A stretch of 64,000 bases of DNA from [Clostridium] leptum DSM 753 (GCA_000154345.1 DS480348.1:372001-436000), one strand, 5' to 3'. Shown: positions 52,546 through 61,954, counted from the first letter of the stretch. The notes: generated by a model not told the origin, from the letters alone. Translations and numbers: made by a program.

Positions 52546-53733
52546 ATGAATATCAACCATAATTTTCAGAATGTAGCTGACAGCTACCTGTTTTCCACCA
52601 TCGCCAAAAAGGTGGCGGAATACCAGCAGGAAAACCCCAAGGCGGATATCATCCGACTTGGAATCGGCGACGTGACCATGCCCTTGGTTCCCGCCGTCAT
52701 TGAGGCCCTTCACGGCGCGGTCGATGAGATGGGAAAAAAGGAAACCTTTCACGGCTACGGCCCGGAGCAGGGCTACGGCTTTTTGAAGGAGGCTCTGAAG
52801 GGCTATTACGCTCAGCGGGGAATCGAGCTGGACGGGGATGAGATTTTTGTTTCCGACGGCGCCAAAAGCGATGTGGGCAATATTTTAAACCTGTTCAGCC
52901 AGGATAATACCGTTCTGGTGCCGGATCCGGTTTACCCGGTGTATGTGGACACCAACATTATGGACGGAAGAAAGATCCTTTATATGAACGCCAACGCGGA
53001 CAACGGCTTTCTGCCTCTGCCCGACCCGGCGGTCAAAGCGGATCTTATCTATCTTTGCTCTCCCAATAACCCTACCGGCGCGGTTTACAGCCACGCCCAG
53101 CTGAAGCAGTGGGTGGATTACGCCAATGAAAACCACGCGGTGATCCTGTTTGACGCCGCTTACGAGGCGTTTGTGGGCGACAAGAGCCTGCCCAGAAGCA
53201 TCTTTGAGATCGACGGCGCCCGGACCTGCGCCATTGAGTTTTGTTCCCTGTCAAAGACCGCCGGGTTCACAGGAACCCGCTGCGGCTACACTGTGGTTCC
53301 TTTTGATCTGGAGTCCGACGGCGTAAAGCTGAACAAAATGTGGCTGCGGCGCCAGACTACTAAGTTTAACGGCGTACCCTATATTGTCCAGAAGGGCGCC
53401 GCGGCGGTGTTCTCCGATGAGGGGCAGAAGCAGATCCATCAGGTGATCGGCTATTATAAGCAGAATGCCAAGGTGATTGCCGACGCTTTGAAGGAGCTGG
53501 GCGTTTGGTTTACCGGCGGCGAGCATTCTCCCTATATCTGGCTTCAGTGTCCCAACGGTATGGCCTCCTGGGATTTCTTCGATCTGCTGCTGAAGGAGGG
53601 CAACGTAGTGGGAACCCCCGGCGCGGGCTTTGGCAAAAACGGGGAGGGCTTCTTCCGCCTGACCGCCTTTAACGACCTGGAAAACACCAGGAAAGCGGTG
53701 GAACGGATCAAAAAGGTTCTGTCCAGCCTTTAA
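52546..53733 (+). CDS. dapL: LL-diaminopimelate aminotransferase
   Basis: The 395-residue fold-type I PLP enzyme converts tetrahydrodipicolinate directly to LL-DAP, a one-step shortcut of the lysine/peptidoglycan pathway used by many Clostridia. It starts MNINHNFQNVADSYLFSTIA with RLGIGDVTMPL; the substrate-binding stretch FHGYGPEQGYGFLKEA, CSPNNPTGAVY, and the PLP-lysine motif FCSLSKTAGFTGTRCGY are all present. AAGGAG lies upstream of the ATG. It follows the DapF domain by 33 bp, so product (LL-DAP) and next enzyme are encoded together. Confidence 0.94.
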   Translation: MNINHNFQNVADSYLFSTIAKKVAEYQQENPKADIIRLGIGDVTMPLVPAVIEALHGAVDEMGKKETFHGYGPEQGYGFLKEALKGYYAQRGIELDGDEIFVSDGAKSDVGNILNLFSQDNTVLVPDPVYPVYVDTNIMDGRKILYMNANADNGFLPLPDPAVKADLIYLCSPNNPTGAVYSHAQLKQWVDYANENHAVILFDAAYEAFVGDKSLPRSIFEIDGARTCAIEFCSLSKTAGFTGTRCGYTVVPFDLESDGVKLNKMWLRRQTTKFNGVPYIVQKGAAAVFSDEGQKQIHQVIGYYKQNAKVIADALKELGVWFTGGEHSPYIWLQCPNGMASWDFFDLLLKEGNVVGTPGAGFGKNGEGFFRLTAFNDLENTRKAVERIKKVLSSL

Positions 53734-54028
53734 GCTATATAAAAACCGGCAGCGGCATTCGGAGATTTTCCAGCGGCCTTGTGTACCCGGTCAGAAGCCT
53801 GGGCAGAAAAACAGCCCGCCCTGCCGGCAGAGGCTGCTCCGCAAAAAAAGAATCGTGTCTGCGCAGAAGGAAGCGGACTGCCGATGGCAGGAGGATAATC
53901 AATAGAGTGCAGCTGTTAGAACCGCGGCCTCCCGTTTACAAGCAGTAGGGCCGATGGCCCCCCATGCGGGGAACCAATTCCGCGCTTTAGAAGCGCTTAT
54001 TGGCAGCAAGCCCTGATAAGATCAATAT

Positions 54029-54052
54029 GCGCCGGCAAAACTGCCGGCGCAT
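54029..54052. repeat. Short GC-rich hairpin
   Basis: Perfect 8-bp arms GCGCCGGC/GCCGGCGC around AAAACT (extending by flanking AT), unassigned. Confidence 0.6.
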
Positions 54053-54192
54053 GACTTTTAAATTTCAGCTTGGGCTTCCTCGAGCGGCTGCTGAAGATCT
54101 TAATAAACTGCTCGGCTGCGGCACCGGCGTACGGAAGCGGCGCGTGAATGGCTGAAGCGCTGGCGGGCAGTCTGAAAAAGCAATCAGAAGCC

Positions 54193-54232
54193 GACTCCCC
54201 CGTGGAATTTAATTTCCACGGGGGAGTTTTTT
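54193..54232 (+). terminator. Intrinsic terminator, probably of the car-dap operon
   Basis: ACTCCCCCGTGGAA pairs with TTCCACGGGGGAGT, followed by TTTTTT. It lies 460 bp past dapL, with no other plus-strand gene between. Confidence 0.85.
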
Positions 54233-54281
54233 ATCCTAAGGGGAAAAATCCTTCGCGTTTGGCTCCTGCAACGCTAAAACG

Positions 54282-54309
54282 AAGCCTGGCGCTGATCAGC
54301 GCCAGGCTT
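54282..54309. repeat. Perfect 28-bp palindrome
   Basis: AAGCCTGGCGCTGA and its exact complement meet at TGATCA. It may serve as a weak terminator for the azlC-azlD unit on the minus strand. Confidence 0.6.
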
Positions 54310-54580
54310 TGAGGGCTTTGTCAGAGGGAGTAAAGAGGATTAGCGATAGTCTATAAGGAAGCGAATATGAAATCGGCGGCGGGAGAAAGGGGAAAATATT
54401 AAGATGAAACGGCATCAGCGGCCGGCTGGCTTCTGTCCGCCCAATCTTTCTACCGTAACCAAGAGAGCCGGGCACATAAAACCCGGCCGATGATACAAAA
54501 AGGAACCCGATGAGATTGTGGAATTGCATAAAAAATAAACTAGAACCAAAGAAATCTAAAGAAACAAAGCAGGAAGCGCT

Positions 54581-54919
54581 TTACGCCGCGAATAAGAACT
54601 GAACCATCAGCATGTAAACCACCGTGCCGCAGCCGATGCTCAACAGCATATTGCTCTTCCAATAGTGGAGAACCGCTACCAGGATCATGGCGATCAGCTC
54701 CGGCAGCCCGAAGGGAAAAGCGGTTACCGACACGCCCTTCAGGCAGTAAATCACTAAAAGGCCGATCACGGCGAAGGGCAGCACTCTGCCTAAGTATTGA
54801 ATGAATTTCGGGGTAGGCTTTCCGGCGGGGAACAGCAAAAAGGGCAGAAACCGGGTGACCAGGGTGCCCAGAACCACTGCGGCGACGGTGGCGATTCCCT
54901 GCCAAAGGGGCATGGTCAT
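54581..54919 (-). CDS. azlD: Branched-chain amino acid transport protein AzlD
   Basis: The 112-residue membrane protein has three to four hydrophobic segments and the AzlD-like features TLVTRFLPFLLFP and PELIAMILVAVLHY. It is the small partner of AzlC in branched-chain amino-acid (and azaleucine) export. AAGGAGG lies 7 nt before the ATG; the start overlaps the azlC stop by 4 bp (ATGA), so the two are translationally coupled. Confidence 0.88.
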   Translation of the reverse strand: MTMPLWQGIATVAAVVLGTLVTRFLPFLLFPAGKPTPKFIQYLGRVLPFAVIGLLVIYCLKGVSVTAFPFGLPELIAMILVAVLHYWKSNMLLSIGCGTVVYMLMVQFLFAA

Positions 54920-55614
54920 AGAACCGCCTCCTTATTTAAAGGCTTTTTCAGAAGGGACAGCACTGTTAAAATCAAAGCCATCGACGGAAGAATAAATTGA
55001 TCCGGGCCGAAGACGATGAGGCAGACGGCTGGAACAGCCAGGCCCACCAGAGCAGGCAGATGATTCTTTTGTGATTTCCACTGATCGATAAAAATAGCCG
55101 CAAATAGGGCGGTCATCACGAAATCAATTCCTTGAGTGTTGAAAGGGATAAAGGAGCCTAAAATGCCTCCCAAGGTCGCGCCGGCAACCCAATAGCATTG
55201 GTTCAGGAGGGTGACAAAAACCATGAACCAGCCCTTGTCCACACCTTTAGGCGGCTTTGTGGAACAGAGAATGGAGAAAGATTCGTCGCACATTCCGAAG
55301 ATTAGGTACCATTTTTTCCTGCCTGTGCCCTTGAAGCGCTCCAGCATGGAGATCCCATAGAACAAATGCCTGGCGTTGACCATCAGGGCCAGTAAAAAGG
55401 CGTAAACCGGATTAAAGGCTCCACAGAGCAGGGACACGGTTACAAACTCCATAGAGCCGGCAAAAATGGTGGCGCTCATGAGAAGCGGCCACCAAAAGGA
55501 AAAGCCCTTGCTGTTCATATAAAATCCGTAGGCCAGCCCTAAAAACAGAAAGCCCATCAAAATCGGAATGGTATGGGGAAAGGCGGCCTTCAGCGCCTTG
55601 ATTTTTGGATTCAT
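54916..55614 (-). CDS. azlC: AzlC family branched-chain amino acid export protein
   Basis: The 232-residue membrane protein has about six hydrophobic helices and the AzlC motifs GLAYGFYMNSKGFSFWWP, FAGSMEFV and NARHLFYGISM. It forms an exporter of branched-chain amino acids with AzlD. AAGGAG is rather far (about 14 nt) from the ATG. It is the first gene of a two-gene unit. Confidence 0.9.
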   Translation of the reverse strand: MNPKIKALKAAFPHTIPILMGFLFLGLAYGFYMNSKGFSFWWPLLMSATIFAGSMEFVTVSLLCGAFNPVYAFLLALMVNARHLFYGISMLERFKGTGRKKWYLIFGMCDESFSILCSTKPPKGVDKGWFMVFVTLLNQCYWVAGATLGGILGSFIPFNTQGIDFVMTALFAAIFIDQWKSQKNHLPALVGLAVPAVCLIVFGPDQFILPSMALILTVLSLLKKPLNKEAVL

Positions 55615-55673
55615 TGGTTTTTTTTAATCTCCTTAGCCTGTGATTTGCGTTAAGCGGCTTTGCTCCGGCAGGC

Positions 55674-56969
55674 TTACTCCTGCTGATTGGATTCCTGTCT
55701 GCTTTTCTCTTCCTCCTCAGGCTGCGGCGCTAAATAAACAGACAGCTTTTTTACCCGCTGGTCATCCATTTCCTGAATCGTGAGGGTCATATTTTTAAAC
55801 TGGAAGGCCTCTCCTGCCTGAGGAATATGCCCTAACGCCTCCAAGGCCCAGCCGCCGCAGGACGTATGGTTGCTCTCCAGATTACTAAAAGGTAAATCCA
55901 GATGGTCAAACAGCTCCCGAATCGTCAGGTCGCCGCTGATTAGAAAATGCTGAGAATCAATCCGGACGAAATCCCGGATGATCTCCTCGTCCTCATCCCA
56001 GATGTCCCCTACCAATTCCTCCAGCAGATCCTCCATGGTTACCATGCCTACCGTTCCGCCGTAGTCGTCGGTGACGATGGCTACGTGGGTTTTATTTCTC
56101 TTAAAGTCCGCCAGCAGTGAGGAAAGCTTTTTCGTTTTATAAACGAAAAAAGCCGGCTGCACCATAGACGCCAAATCAATGGCGTCTCCGCGGACTAAGG
56201 CCTCCAGCAGATCCTTGGTGTGCAGAATACCGATGATCCGATCCGAGGTGCCGCGGCAAACGGGAATCCGGGAGAAGCGTTCCGTGAGCACCAGGCCGAT
56301 GTTTGTCTGGAGGTCATCCTCGATATCCAGGGTGGTCATATCTACCCGGGGCGTGAGAACCTCCTGAACAGTTTTTTCATCAAACTCCAAAGCGTGCTGT
56401 ACCAGCTCGCTTTCCTGTTTTTCCAGAACGCCCTCGTCCTCGATGCTTTCTACAATAAATTTCAGCTCCTGCTCGGTGACGATGGGAGTCTCCTCCTCCT
56501 TGATGGGAGAAATGTGCTTAGCCACCTTTTTCAGCTGAATAAACAGAAATACTACCGGCCAGAAAACGGTCATTAGAATCCGCAAGGGCCGGGAAAAGGC
56601 CAAGGCGAATTTTTCACTGCTTTCCTTGGCGAAGCTCTTGGGAAGCACCTCTCCGAAAATCAGGATTAAAATGGTCATAACGGCGGTGGAAATCGCCGCG
56701 CCGGAAGGCCCGAACAGCTTGACGAACAGCAGCGTAGCGATCGAGGACGCTCCGATATTGACAATGTTGTTGCCGATGAGTATAGTGGTCAGAGTGCGGT
56801 CGTAGTTTTCTGCGATAAATAAGGCGGTTTTTGCTTTTTTGCTGCCGGCATCCACATAGTTTTGCAGGCGGATTTTGTTTACTGTAGTATAAGCGGTTTC
56901 AGAGGCGGAGAAAAAAGCGGAAAGGGCGATTAAAATAACCAGAAGAATATAGGAAAACCAATCGTCCAA
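55674..56969 (-). CDS. CNNM/CorC (HlyC-type) family membrane protein with CBS domains
   Basis: The 431-residue protein has an N-terminal CNNM transmembrane domain (DUF21; ALSAFFSASETAYTTVNK, IGNNIVNIGAS, EVLPKSFAKE), a CBS pair (about residues 205-330; PRVDMTTLDIEDDL, DDYGGTVGMVTMEDLLEELV) and a CorC/HlyC C-terminal domain (GDLTIRELFDHLDLPF). Such proteins are linked to Mg2+/Co2+ efflux; the old name hemolysin is misleading. The acidic tail (EEEEKSRQES) is typical. TTG start with GGAG 11 nt upstream. 59 bp upstream of azlC on the same strand, possibly independent. Confidence 0.9.
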   Translation of the reverse strand: MDDWFSYILLVILIALSAFFSASETAYTTVNKIRLQNYVDAGSKKAKTALFIAENYDRTLTTILIGNNIVNIGASSIATLLFVKLFGPSGAAISTAVMTILILIFGEVLPKSFAKESSEKFALAFSRPLRILMTVFWPVVFLFIQLKKVAKHISPIKEEETPIVTEQELKFIVESIEDEGVLEKQESELVQHALEFDEKTVQEVLTPRVDMTTLDIEDDLQTNIGLVLTERFSRIPVCRGTSDRIIGILHTKDLLEALVRGDAIDLASMVQPAFFVYKTKKLSSLLADFKRNKTHVAIVTDDYGGTVGMVTMEDLLEELVGDIWDEDEEIIRDFVRIDSQHFLISGDLTIRELFDHLDLPFSNLESNHTSCGGWALEALGHIPQAGEAFQFKNMTLTIQEMDDQRVKKLSVYLAPQPEEEEKSRQESNQQE

Positions 56970-57179
56970 AAAAGATCAACTCCATTAAAAATAGATTTTA
57001 TAGATTCCGGGAGGTAATATTATGACCGGCCAGGCAATTGTACTGCGGATCCCACAGCCGCGCAAAAAGGATATCTGATAGGATTTGACCGGATTTTGAT
57101 ACGGCCAAGATGATGCTTTGGACCGTCAGCGGGGCGGCTGGAACAAGCTGTAAGATCAGGAAATACTATTTTGAGAAAG

Positions 57180-57929
57180 CTAATCCCGCAAAAACGCCGC
57201 AACCTTTCGGAATAAAAGCTGCCGTTCCGCTCCCAAGGTGCAGACGTGAGGGCTGTTGGGAAGCACCAGAAGCTTTTTTTCCACGCTGCTGCTTTGCAGA
57301 ATAATCCATTTCGGCGCGTCCGGATGAACCGATTGATCCTGCCCGGCCTTGACTACCAGCAAGGGGCAGGTGATTTTTTTCAGATCCCGCTTCGCCAGCA
57401 AGGCCAGATGGTTCAAATCCTCGATGTTTTTCACCGGAGTGTCGTGGTAGCAGACATCGTAATCAAACAGATAGTCCTGGTAATTTTTATCCCTGCCCGG
57501 CAAAATAGGAACCAGTGACCAAAAATATTTTGCCAGACGGCTGCCGTGCTGCAAGATCTTCAGCGCCGGCGCGATGGGCACCGCCTTATGGACCGGCCGA
57601 TGCTCGGCCAAAAGGCAGGTGAGGGCGCCGCCCATAGAAAGGCCCACAACGCTGACCTTTTTACAGATCCTCGCCATTTCGTCGTAAGCGTTAAAAGCGG
57701 CGTCATACCAATCCTTCCAATTGGTCCGCTGCATATCCTCAATGGTGGTTCCGTGGCCGGGAAGGAGAATTCCCCTTACATAGTGGCCGTCCTGGGCGAC
57801 AGCCTGCCCCAGAGGCAGCACAGTGCCTGGCGTAGCGGTAAAGCCGTGAATCACCAAAACGCCGTGGCTGCGGCTGCCCTCAAAGGTGAAGGGCTGCGCG
57901 TAAGGGTTCTTTGATAAATCCTGATACAA
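57180..57929 (-). CDS. Alpha/beta hydrolase, carboxylesterase-like (Est30 type)
   Basis: The 249-residue protein has the alpha/beta hydrolase core: VLVIHGFTATPGT (oxyanion-hole region), the nucleophile elbow GLSMGGAL, the acid in AGQDQSVHPDAP and the histidine in NSPHVCT. The size and GHGTT motif match thermostable Bacillus carboxylesterases of the Est30 type and monoglyceride lipase-like enzymes; the substrate is unknown. The TTG at 57929 has GGAGGGG upstream and is preferred to the open-frame start at 57980, which has none. Confidence 0.87.
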   Translation of the reverse strand: MYQDLSKNPYAQPFTFEGSRSHGVLVIHGFTATPGTVLPLGQAVAQDGHYVRGILLPGHGTTIEDMQRTNWKDWYDAAFNAYDEMARICKKVSVVGLSMGGALTCLLAEHRPVHKAVPIAPALKILQHGSRLAKYFWSLVPILPGRDKNYQDYLFDYDVCYHDTPVKNIEDLNHLALLAKRDLKKITCPLLVVKAGQDQSVHPDAPKWIILQSSSVEKKLLVLPNSPHVCTLGAERQLLFRKVAAFLRD

Positions 57930-58097
57930 GGGTGATCCCCTCCTTTTTGTCCGCCGGGCTGCGCCCCAGAGGAGCTGCATTAAACAATCATAGCCTATTA
58001 TAGCACAAAAGCTGTTTGTTGTCTAAAGCATTGATGAAATTTCAGGTTAAGCCGGCATGATTTTGGGAATACTATTTTATATTTTTGCGGGGTGTGG

Positions 58098-58103
58098 TAT
58101 AAT
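58098..58103 (+). promoter_or_regulatory. Extended -10 promoter of the ymfF operon
   Basis: TGGTATAAT forms an extended -10 with no good -35, about 60 bp before the start codon. Confidence 0.5.
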
Positions 58104-58167
58104 AACATGATGAAAACACGTAAAAAATAGGAAAAACTGTAATCTTCAATAGAGCAGGAGGTTTTCC

Positions 58168-59448
58168 ATGACAAAAAACATTACACGGATTCCGATTTGC
58201 GACGGCGTTACCTTTCACAGTATTGGGGAAAAGCGGTTTAAAACCGGCAGGCTGACAGCGGCGATGCTGCTGCCGCTGTCGGCTGAGACAGCTTCCGCCA
58301 ACGCGGTTTTGCCTTATCTGCTTCGGCGTTCCTGCCGGAGGTATCCTACCTTCCGGGCGCTGAATGAAAAGCTGAGCTCTCTCTACGGGGCTTCCCTTCA
58401 GGCCCAGGTGTATAAGCTGGGGGAGGTTCAGGTGCTGGCAGTCTCCGCGGTGGGGCTGGACGACCGCTACGCCCTGGAAAAGGAGGAGGTAGCCGGCGAG
58501 CTGGCGGAGCTTTTGTGTTCTATCTTATTCGACCCGGCCTTTGAGAACGGCCAGTTCCGTCAGGAGGATATCGATCAGGAGAAGCGCCAGCTGATCGAGC
58601 AGATCGATTCGGAATTTAACGATAAGCGGATTTACGCCCAAATCCGCTGTGAGGAATTGATGTGCCGGGACGAGGCCTTTGGCGTGGGCAGATTCGGCAC
58701 GAAGAAACGGGTGGAGGCCCTTACCGGCGGAGAGATTTATTCCGCCTGGCGCCGGGCCTTGTCCAGCGCCCGAATGGAATTGATGATGGTGGGAGGCTCC
58801 GACCCGCAGAAGGCCGTGGAAGGGTTTCAAAAGGCTTTTGCCCAGGTGAGCAGAAAGGAAATTCTGCCCTGCGCCACCCAAATCATCGCGAAAGCGGATC
58901 GTGTGAAGGAATTTCATGACGTGATGGATGTGGCTCAGGCAAAGCTGGTGATGGGCTTTCGTACCGGCATCGCCGTGCCCGGCGGGGATGTGACGGCGAT
59001 GCGGCTCATGTCCGCCCTGTTCGGCGGCACGCCCCATTCCAAGCTGTTTTTGAACGTCCGGGAAAAGCTGAGCCTGTGCTATTACTGTTCCTCCTCCTAT
59101 GACCGGCACAAGGGCATTGTGATGGTTCAGAGCGGCGTGGAGCAGAAGAATATCGAAAAGGCCCGGGAGGAAATCCTCCGGCAGCTTCAGGCGGTGCAGG
59201 AGGGTGATTTCAGCGCGGAGGATCTGGACGCCGCGAAAATGAGCGTCGCCAATTCCTTCCGCACCATGTCCGACTACCTGGGCGGGCTGGAAGCCTGGTA
59301 TTTGAGCCAGGCCTTTGAAAAGACTGTGCTTACCCCTGAGCAGAGTGCCGAGGCGGTAGGCGGAGTGACCAAGGAGCAGGTGGTAAAAGCCGCCCAAACC
59401 GTCTCTCTGGATACGGTATATCAGCTTACGGGAAAGGAGGAGGCCTAA
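58168..59448 (+). CDS. ymfF: M16-family protein YmfF-like (EF-P modification-associated, non-catalytic)
   Basis: The 426-residue protein belongs to the M16 (insulinase/MPP-like) family but lacks the HxxEH zinc motif, so it is the inactive partner of the pair. Homologues sit beside ymfH and lgt or folD in many Firmicutes; in Bacillus the operon is linked to EF-P 5-aminopentanol modification, and the current name is YfmF/YmfF. It begins TKNITRIPICDGVTFHSIGE. AGGAGG precedes the ATG. Its stop abuts the ymfH start. Confidence 0.88.
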   Translation: MTKNITRIPICDGVTFHSIGEKRFKTGRLTAAMLLPLSAETASANAVLPYLLRRSCRRYPTFRALNEKLSSLYGASLQAQVYKLGEVQVLAVSAVGLDDRYALEKEEVAGELAELLCSILFDPAFENGQFRQEDIDQEKRQLIEQIDSEFNDKRIYAQIRCEELMCRDEAFGVGRFGTKKRVEALTGGEIYSAWRRALSSARMELMMVGGSDPQKAVEGFQKAFAQVSRKEILPCATQIIAKADRVKEFHDVMDVAQAKLVMGFRTGIAVPGGDVTAMRLMSALFGGTPHSKLFLNVREKLSLCYYCSSSYDRHKGIVMVQSGVEQKNIEKAREEILRQLQAVQEGDFSAEDLDAAKMSVANSFRTMSDYLGGLEAWYLSQAFEKTVLTPEQSAEAVGGVTKEQVVKAAQTVSLDTVYQLTGKEEA

Positions 59449-60717
59449 ATGACGGAATTGAAAAGCCCAAGAACCGGCGACAGCATTTTTGTGGAGGATC
59501 ACGCCTCCGGACTGAAAATCATGGTTTATCCCAAGCCAGGGTACCGTTCGGCCTATGCGGTGTTCGGCACCCGGTACGGCTCTGTCAACACCCGGTTTAA
59601 GGCGGACGGGGAGCTGGTATCCGTCCCGGACGGCATCGCTCATTTTCTGGAGCATAAAATGTTCGAAAGCGAGGAAGGAGACGCTTTCGCAAAATACGCC
59701 AAGACCGGCGCCTCCGCTAACGCTTTCACCTCCTTCGACCAGACCTGCTATCTGTTTTCCTGTACGGAAAACTTTGAGAAATCCTTTGAAATCCTGCTGG
59801 ATCTGGTCCAGTCCCCCTATTTTACCGAGCAGACCGTCCAAAAGGAGCAAGGAATCATCGGCCAGGAAATCCGGATGTACGACGATTCTCCGGATTGGCG
59901 GGTAATGGTGAACCTGCTGAACGCCCTGTACCACAATCATCCCGTAAAAATTGATATCGCCGGTACGGTGGAGTCCATCGCGGAGATCACTGCGGAAAAG
60001 CTTTACCAGTGTTACCGGGCTTATTATAATCTGCACAACATGGTGCTGTGTGTGGCGGGCAATGTAGATCCCGGTGAAGTGGTCAAAATCGCGGATCGGA
60101 AATTGAAGCCGGTGGAGAAGGTGACTGCGGAAAACGTGTTTCCTCAGGAGCCGGATGGAATCGTACAGGAGCGGGTGGAGCAGCGTTTGGCGGTGGCGGT
60201 TCCTATGTTCCAGCTGGGCTTTAAGGAAACCGCGGGGGTACAGCGGGTTTCCCCGGAGAAAATGGTTCAGACCGCCGTGCTGCTGGAGGTGCTGGCCTCC
60301 AAGGCTTCTCCGCTGTATGAGGAGCTTTTGGAAAAGGGCCTTATCAATACTTCATCCTTTGGAAGCGAATATTTTGAGGGCCCGGGCTATGCCGCGGTGG
60401 TATTTGCCGGAGAATCCAGGAATCCGGACGAGGCGGCCGCAATGATCCGGGAGGCCTGCCGGAAGCTTCATGAAACCGGCGTGACGCCGGAGCAGTTTTC
60501 CTGGGCAAAAAGGGCGGTTTATGGCAGAACCCTGGCCATGCTCAACAATACCGAGTCCATTGCCAATGCCATGGTGAGCCAGTATTTCGCAGGCTACAGC
60601 CTGTTTGATTATATTGACAGGGCTGCGGAGGTGACCTTAGAGCAGGTCAACGCCAGGCTGGAGGAGCAGCTTGACGACAGCCGCTGCGCTTTGTCGGTAA
60701 TACTTCCCCAAGAGTAA
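59449..60717 (+). CDS. ymfH: M16-family zinc peptidase YmfH-like
   Basis: The 422-residue protein is the catalytic half of the M16 pair: the inverted zinc motif HFLEH is followed by KMFE, and the distal ligand glutamate lies in the VQKEQGIIGQEI helix. It probably cleaves small peptides or a protein substrate with YmfF; the role in EF-P modification is known only from Bacillus. It starts immediately after the ymfF stop, with AAAGGAGG in the end of ymfF. lgt follows 18 bp later. Confidence 0.9.
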   Translation: MTELKSPRTGDSIFVEDHASGLKIMVYPKPGYRSAYAVFGTRYGSVNTRFKADGELVSVPDGIAHFLEHKMFESEEGDAFAKYAKTGASANAFTSFDQTCYLFSCTENFEKSFEILLDLVQSPYFTEQTVQKEQGIIGQEIRMYDDSPDWRVMVNLLNALYHNHPVKIDIAGTVESIAEITAEKLYQCYRAYYNLHNMVLCVAGNVDPGEVVKIADRKLKPVEKVTAENVFPQEPDGIVQERVEQRLAVAVPMFQLGFKETAGVQRVSPEKMVQTAVLLEVLASKASPLYEELLEKGLINTSSFGSEYFEGPGYAAVVFAGESRNPDEAAAMIREACRKLHETGVTPEQFSWAKRAVYGRTLAMLNNTESIANAMVSQYFAGYSLFDYIDRAAEVTLEQVNARLEEQLDDSRCALSVILPQE

Positions 60718-60735
60718 ATTTTAGGAGGACGTTTT

Positions 60736-61929
60736 ATGACACACGTGGAATTTCCGGGCCTCGGGCTTGCGTTTGACGTAAACCCGGTGGCCTTCACCAT
60801 CGGAAGCTTTGAATTCAGATGGTACGGCATTTTAATCGCCCTGGGCTTCATTCTGGCGTTTCTTTATGCGCTGAAAATCTGCAAGCGCTATCAGGTGAAC
60901 CAGGATCATCTCATCGACTGCATCATCGCCGGACTGATCCTGGGCATCATCGGCGCAAGGCTTTACTATGTGATTTTCTATCCCGGCGATATGTATTGGA
61001 AGGATCCCATCAAGATCCTTTACATAAACGAGGGCGGCCTGGGAATTTACGGCGGCATCATCGGCGGACTGCTGGGCGGCATAATAATGGCCAAAATCCA
61101 TAAGATGAAAATCCCTGCAGTGCTGGACATCGCGGTTCAGGGTTTTTTGATCGGCCAGGGAATCGGCCGCTGGGGAAACTTCATCAACCAGGAGGCCTTC
61201 GGCACGAACACGAACCTGCCCTGGGGCATGTACAGCGCCAAAACGGAAAGCTATCTTGCTAGCCAGCAGGCTTCTCTGGAGGCGGCTGGGATTTCCGTGG
61301 ACCCCGCAATGCCGGTGCATCCGACCTTTTTATACGAATCCTTGTGGTGCCTGCTGGGAGTTTTGGTCTTGTATTGGTTCAGCAAAAAGTTTCAGAAATA
61401 TAACGGACAGGTATTTTTCCTATATTTAATCTGGTACGGCGTGGAGCGCTTCGTGGTGGAAGGCCTGCGGACTGACAGCCTGATGATCGGAAGCTTCCGG
61501 GTTAGCCAGATTGTGGCCGTTGTTTCCGCGCTGGCCGGCTTGGTCCTGTTGATTGTGTTCCGAAACAAGGGAAAAGTCGAGGAGGAATACGTTCCTGTTT
61601 ACGCAAGGCCTGCGGAGCCGGAGGGGTTGGAAGAGGCCGAGGCTATTGAGCCTCTGGAGAGCGAGACGGCTGCCGGCGGCGAAATAGATGGAGAATCCGA
61701 GAAAAAGAAAAACGGAGAGCCAGAGCCGGGAAAAGAACCGGAGACAGACGACAAGGCTCCGGTGGGTGACAGCACTCCGGAAGAGACGGCTGCCGGCGGC
61801 GACGGTGAAGTGAAAGCCGCTGGGGACGTTTCCACCGCGGTGGATGAAAAGACAGAGGATGAGGCAGTGCCCGGGGAAGGCGCCGAGGCAGCGAAGCTGG
61901 GAACAGAAAAAAACTCAGAAGAGAAATAG
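60736..61929 (+). CDS. lgt: Prolipoprotein diacylglyceryl transferase with acidic C-terminal tail
   Basis: The 397-residue membrane enzyme transfers diacylglyceryl from phosphatidylglycerol to the lipobox cysteine of prolipoproteins. The seven helices include the Lgt signature GRWGNFINQEAFG, and early FEFRWYGILIALGF and EGGLGIYGGIIGG are typical. After the last helix (about residue 280) there is a tail of about 110 residues rich in Glu, Pro, Gly and Ala that normal Lgt proteins (about 270-290 residues) lack. It contains a 20-bp direct repeat encoding ETAAGG twice (61663, 61783). AGGAGG precedes the ATG. The operon continues with folD, 25 bp on. Confidence 0.93.
   Translation: MTHVEFPGLGLAFDVNPVAFTIGSFEFRWYGILIALGFILAFLYALKICKRYQVNQDHLIDCIIAGLILGIIGARLYYVIFYPGDMYWKDPIKILYINEGGLGIYGGIIGGLLGGIIMAKIHKMKIPAVLDIAVQGFLIGQGIGRWGNFINQEAFGTNTNLPWGMYSAKTESYLASQQASLEAAGISVDPAMPVHPTFLYESLWCLLGVLVLYWFSKKFQKYNGQVFFLYLIWYGVERFVVEGLRTDSLMIGSFRVSQIVAVVSALAGLVLLIVFRNKGKVEEEYVPVYARPAEPEGLEEAEAIEPLESETAAGGEIDGESEKKKNGEPEPGKEPETDDKAPVGDSTPEETAAGGDGEVKAAGDVSTAVDEKTEDEAVPGEGAEAAKLGTEKNSEEK
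61663..61802 (+). repeat. 20-bp direct repeat in the lgt tail
   Basis: The same sequence, beginning GAGACGGCTGCCGGCGG, occurs at 61663-61682 and 61783-61802, exactly 120 bp apart and in the same reading frame (ETAAGG). Confidence 0.75.
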
Positions 61930-61954
61930 AAGAATCAGGAGGACAAGGAAAGCC

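Larger units (their letters stand above)
53734..54580. other. Long gene-free region with several hairpins
   Basis: About 850 bp. Hairpins at 54029-54052 (GCGCCGGC/GCCGGCGC), 54193-54232 (terminator) and 54282-54309 (palindrome). A tiny ORF preceded by AGGAGG (GTG 53908 to TAG 53949, 13 codons) is present, but nothing supports its expression. No tRNA or other RNA gene is recognised. It could be a decayed gene. Confidence 0.5.

Noticed and set aside
53734..54300. tRNA or small structured RNA gene
   Set aside because: Searched by eye for TTCGAATC-like T-loops and cloverleaf arms; none found.
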